From contig JBFLXE010000062.1 of assembly GCA_040757455.1 (NCBI GenBank), forward strand, positions 1 to 14,948: 14,948 bases of DNA, in the 5' to 3' direction. Source of the stretch: Kmv42 sp040757455. GTDB lineage: Bacteria; Nitrospirota; Thermodesulfovibrionia; Thermodesulfovibrionales; SM23-35. This document shows positions 13,250-14,948 of the stretch, one piece after another. The position numbers and the translations under genes are program-made. Numbering within the stretch: the first letter of the stretch is position 1; each line of letters begins with the position of its first letter. The notes below the pieces were generated by a model. The model was not told where the DNA came from and ran no database searches. It was given only the letters and a program-made list of their open reading frames with translations.

Positions 13250-13873
13250 CTATATATACCCAGGCCACATTTTGTGAGTGTAGAGAGCCAGCTGGAGCCT
13301 GTCGGAAACCCCAACCTTTTTGAATATCCTGTTACAGTGTGATTTTACCGTCTGTTCGCTTATGTCAAGCTTCTGTGCGATCTCTTTGTTCCTGTAACCA
13401 TGACATATCAGCGAAATTATCTCTTTCTCTTTCTTGGTGAGATTTATCTTTCTTTTTTCGGAAGGACCCATCTTGGTAATAATCTTTTTAATCATCTTTC
13501 GATCGAGCCACAGTTCTCCTGAATGAACGACCGTTATCGCCTTCTTCAGGGTAACCGAATCCGCCTCTGGTGGGAGAACGCCAAAGACCCCCCTCAAAAT
13601 CAATTCTGGCAGCTGTCTTTCCACGTCCAGAAGCCAGCCTTCACTGATCAGAAGAATCTTCAACTTTTTTTCAGTCAAGAATTCTTCGGGAAATTCGCGA
13701 AAAATTTTTAGATCGGCAACTACAAGATCGGGACTGAGTTTCTGTATCTCCTTTATATCAAGTCCTTCATCGAATATTCCGATTATATCTATGCCATCCT
13801 CTCCGCTGAAAAGCCTCTTGAGACCTTCTCCCAGCAGATAACTGTGGCAACCTATGGCAATTCTTATTGCCAT
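13250..13873 (-). CDS. LuxR/NarL-type regulator with a degenerate receiver domain
   Basis: The 207-residue protein has a receiver-like N-domain (about 3-120) and a C-terminal LuxR helix-turn-helix (145-200: LTKKEKEIISLICHGY, NKEIAQKLDISEQTVKSH). In the receiver the usual acidic pair after the first strand is replaced by G8-C9 and the conserved Lys near residue 100 by Pro (GVLPPEA), although an Asp stands at the phosphorylation position (VVADLK, D54). It is therefore probably not controlled by ordinary phosphorylation. No sensor kinase gene is adjacent. The ATG has only a distant GAGG. It is 110 bases downstream of queD and could be a separate unit. Confidence 0.87.
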   Translation of the reverse strand: MAIRIAIGCHSYLLGEGLKRLFSGEDGIDIIGIFDEGLDIKEIQKLSPDLVVADLKIFREFPEEFLTEKKLKILLISEGWLLDVERQLPELILRGVFGVLPPEADSVTLKKAITVVHSGELWLDRKMIKKIITKMGPSEKRKINLTKKEKEIISLICHGYRNKEIAQKLDISEQTVKSHCNRIFKKVGVSDRLQLALYTHKMWPGYI

Positions 13874-13983
13874 GACAGACTACATTTCCCTCTTTCCTCA
13901 AAAAAGTAGCAAATAGCCAATCACAGATGTTTTTATCTATATGTGTGTTGGCCGCATGCCTCTGTCATTATTTAATTCACAAA

Positions 13984-14355
13984 TTACTCCTCAAAATATG
14001 TCGCTGATGCAGTTTCGGACTCCCAGACCGTCACAGCAGAGAGATGGACCGCCTCCGCATCTATTTTCTTCTTCAGTGAATCATAAATCCATTTTGCAAT
14101 ATTCTCGGAAGACGGGTTTTTCTCGGTGAAAGGAAAAATGTCGTTCAAAAAACCGTGGTCGAGCTGAGAAACAACCTCTTCCGTCAGATCTTTAAGGTCG
14201 TGGAAGTCTATCGCTATATCAAGTTCACTGAGTTTCCCCGCAAGGACGTGAACCTGCACTTTCCAATTATGCCCGTGAAGTTTTTCGCAATCACCGTTGT
14301 AACCCCTGAGCTGATGAGCTGCGGAAAAATATGTTTCTATCATCAATTCAAACAT
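13984..14355 (-). CDS. queD: 6-carboxytetrahydropterin synthase (QueD / PTPS family)
   Basis: The 123-residue enzyme makes 6-carboxy-tetrahydropterin from dihydroneopterin triphosphate, the second step to queuosine and other 7-deazapurines. Zinc ligands are H14 (FSAAH), H27 and H29 in CEKLHGHNW, with Cys23 as catalytic nucleophile; DHGFLND (66-72), NPSSENIA (80-87) and VWES (110-113) complete the pattern. The C-x3-HGH spacing fits QueD rather than eukaryotic PTPS. It starts 4 bases after the hpt stop, so the two are likely co-transcribed. No other queuosine genes are in the window. Confidence 0.9.
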   Translation of the reverse strand: MFELMIETYFSAAHQLRGYNGDCEKLHGHNWKVQVHVLAGKLSELDIAIDFHDLKDLTEEVVSQLDHGFLNDIFPFTEKNPSSENIAKWIYDSLKKKIDAEAVHLSAVTVWESETASATYFEE

Positions 14356-14359
14356 TCAA

Positions 14360-14881
14360 TTATGTCTTCTTTTTAAAAACCGAGATATACGGGAGATTCC
14401 TGAATTTGTTATCGTAGTCAAGTCCATAGCCTACTACATACTCGTTGGGTATCTCAAAGCCCACATAATCCAACGGAACATCCGTAATTCTTCTCTCCTT
14501 CTTGTCAAGGAAGACGCATATCTTGAGACTCCGGGGCCGTCTCACCAGAATCCTCTCCCTTATCATGTTCAGGGTAACGCCAGTGTCGATGATATCATCT
14601 ATAAGAAGCACATTCTTATCAGAAATCTCCTCTCTGATGTCGTAATGGATCTTGACCTCGCCGGAGGACTCTGTTTTCAAGTAGCTTGATGCAACAATGA
14701 AATCTAATGTGAGAGGAACCTTAATTGACCTGACAATATCAGAAAAAAACATGAAAGCACCTTTGAGAATGCCGATTGCAAGAAGATCCTCACCGGAATA
14801 ATCTCTGGAGATTCTATCAGCGAGTTCCTTAACCCGTGAAAGAATCTCGCCGGTTGTAAAGAGGGGTTTACCCACTATCAT
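14360..14881 (-). CDS. hpt: Hypoxanthine phosphoribosyltransferase
   Basis: The protein (173 residues from this start) salvages hypoxanthine and guanine to IMP and GMP using PRPP. It shows GILKGAFMFFSDIVR near the N-terminus, the PRPP-binding loop VLLIDDIIDTGVTL, and the purine-site segment VGFEIPNEYVVGYGLDYD near the C-terminus. I prefer ATG at 14881, 9 bases after GGAG, giving MIVGKPLFTTG; an in-frame TTG at 14911 would add ten residues but lacks a ribosome site. The AT-rich stretch 14912-14948 may hold the promoter. It leads a probable hpt-queD operon. Confidence 0.93.
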   Translation of the reverse strand: MIVGKPLFTTGEILSRVKELADRISRDYSGEDLLAIGILKGAFMFFSDIVRSIKVPLTLDFIVASSYLKTESSGEVKIHYDIREEISDKNVLLIDDIIDTGVTLNMIRERILVRRPRSLKICVFLDKKERRITDVPLDYVGFEIPNEYVVGYGLDYDNKFRNLPYISVFKKKT

Positions 14882-14948
14882 TAATATAGGCTCCGTTGAA
14901 TTTAGGCCCAAAAGATAAATATATATATAAATATTAATAATAATTGCC

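Overview
The window looks like a chromosomal segment of a Gram-negative bacterium of the Desulfobacterota/Nitrospirota kind. This placement is an inference. It rests on three PilZ proteins, one carrying a DUF2934 N-terminus, on a Geobacter-like c-di-GMP riboswitch, on NosD/MopE-type secreted proteins, and on a SurA-like periplasmic foldase. UGA is a normal stop here: two intact genes end with it. No tRNA, rRNA, CRISPR array or transposase was seen.

Layout. The left part (1-2753, minus strand) holds a membrane family-2 glycosyltransferase, then a translationally coupled pair: an SRPBCC protein followed by a cyclophilin-like-fold protein. A 300-bp gap with a palindromic REP-like element and two divergent promoters precedes a plus-strand secreted PpiC/SurA-like prolyl isomerase (3057-3959). 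The centre (4058-7933, minus) is one very large secreted multidomain gene: signal peptide, NosD beta-helix, MopE-type metal-binding repeats, a metzincin-like zinc protease, thrombospondin type 3 repeats, a PKD domain and a post-COAP-1-like domain. It is interrupted by one in-frame TGA and four single-base indels that alternate -1/+1, so net frame is kept. Its 5' leader holds a c-di-GMP-I (GEMM-I) riboswitch fused to a strong intrinsic terminator (8050-8165), which predicts ligand-dependent read-through into the gene.

Upstream on the same strand are two PilZ genes (8371-9134) and an isoaspartyl peptidase/asparaginase. A plus-strand PQQ-type sugar dehydrogenase lipoprotein (10259-11407) converges with an acyl-CoA dehydrogenase. 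The right end (minus) has a third PilZ protein with an N-terminal zinc ribbon, a LuxR-type regulator with a degenerate receiver, queD and hpt.

How it may fit together. The common thread is cyclic di-GMP: three PilZ candidate effectors and one c-di-GMP riboswitch lie within about 5 kb, with a c-di-GMP-type output (the glycosyltransferase) further left. The riboswitch probably tied the large secreted adhesin/protease to the second messenger. The switch looks intact while the gene it controls looks broken, so the gene is either freshly decaying or the sequence carries indel errors. The other genes (hpt, queD, acyl-CoA dehydrogenase, asparaginase, sugar dehydrogenase) look like ordinary housekeeping or accessory metabolism.
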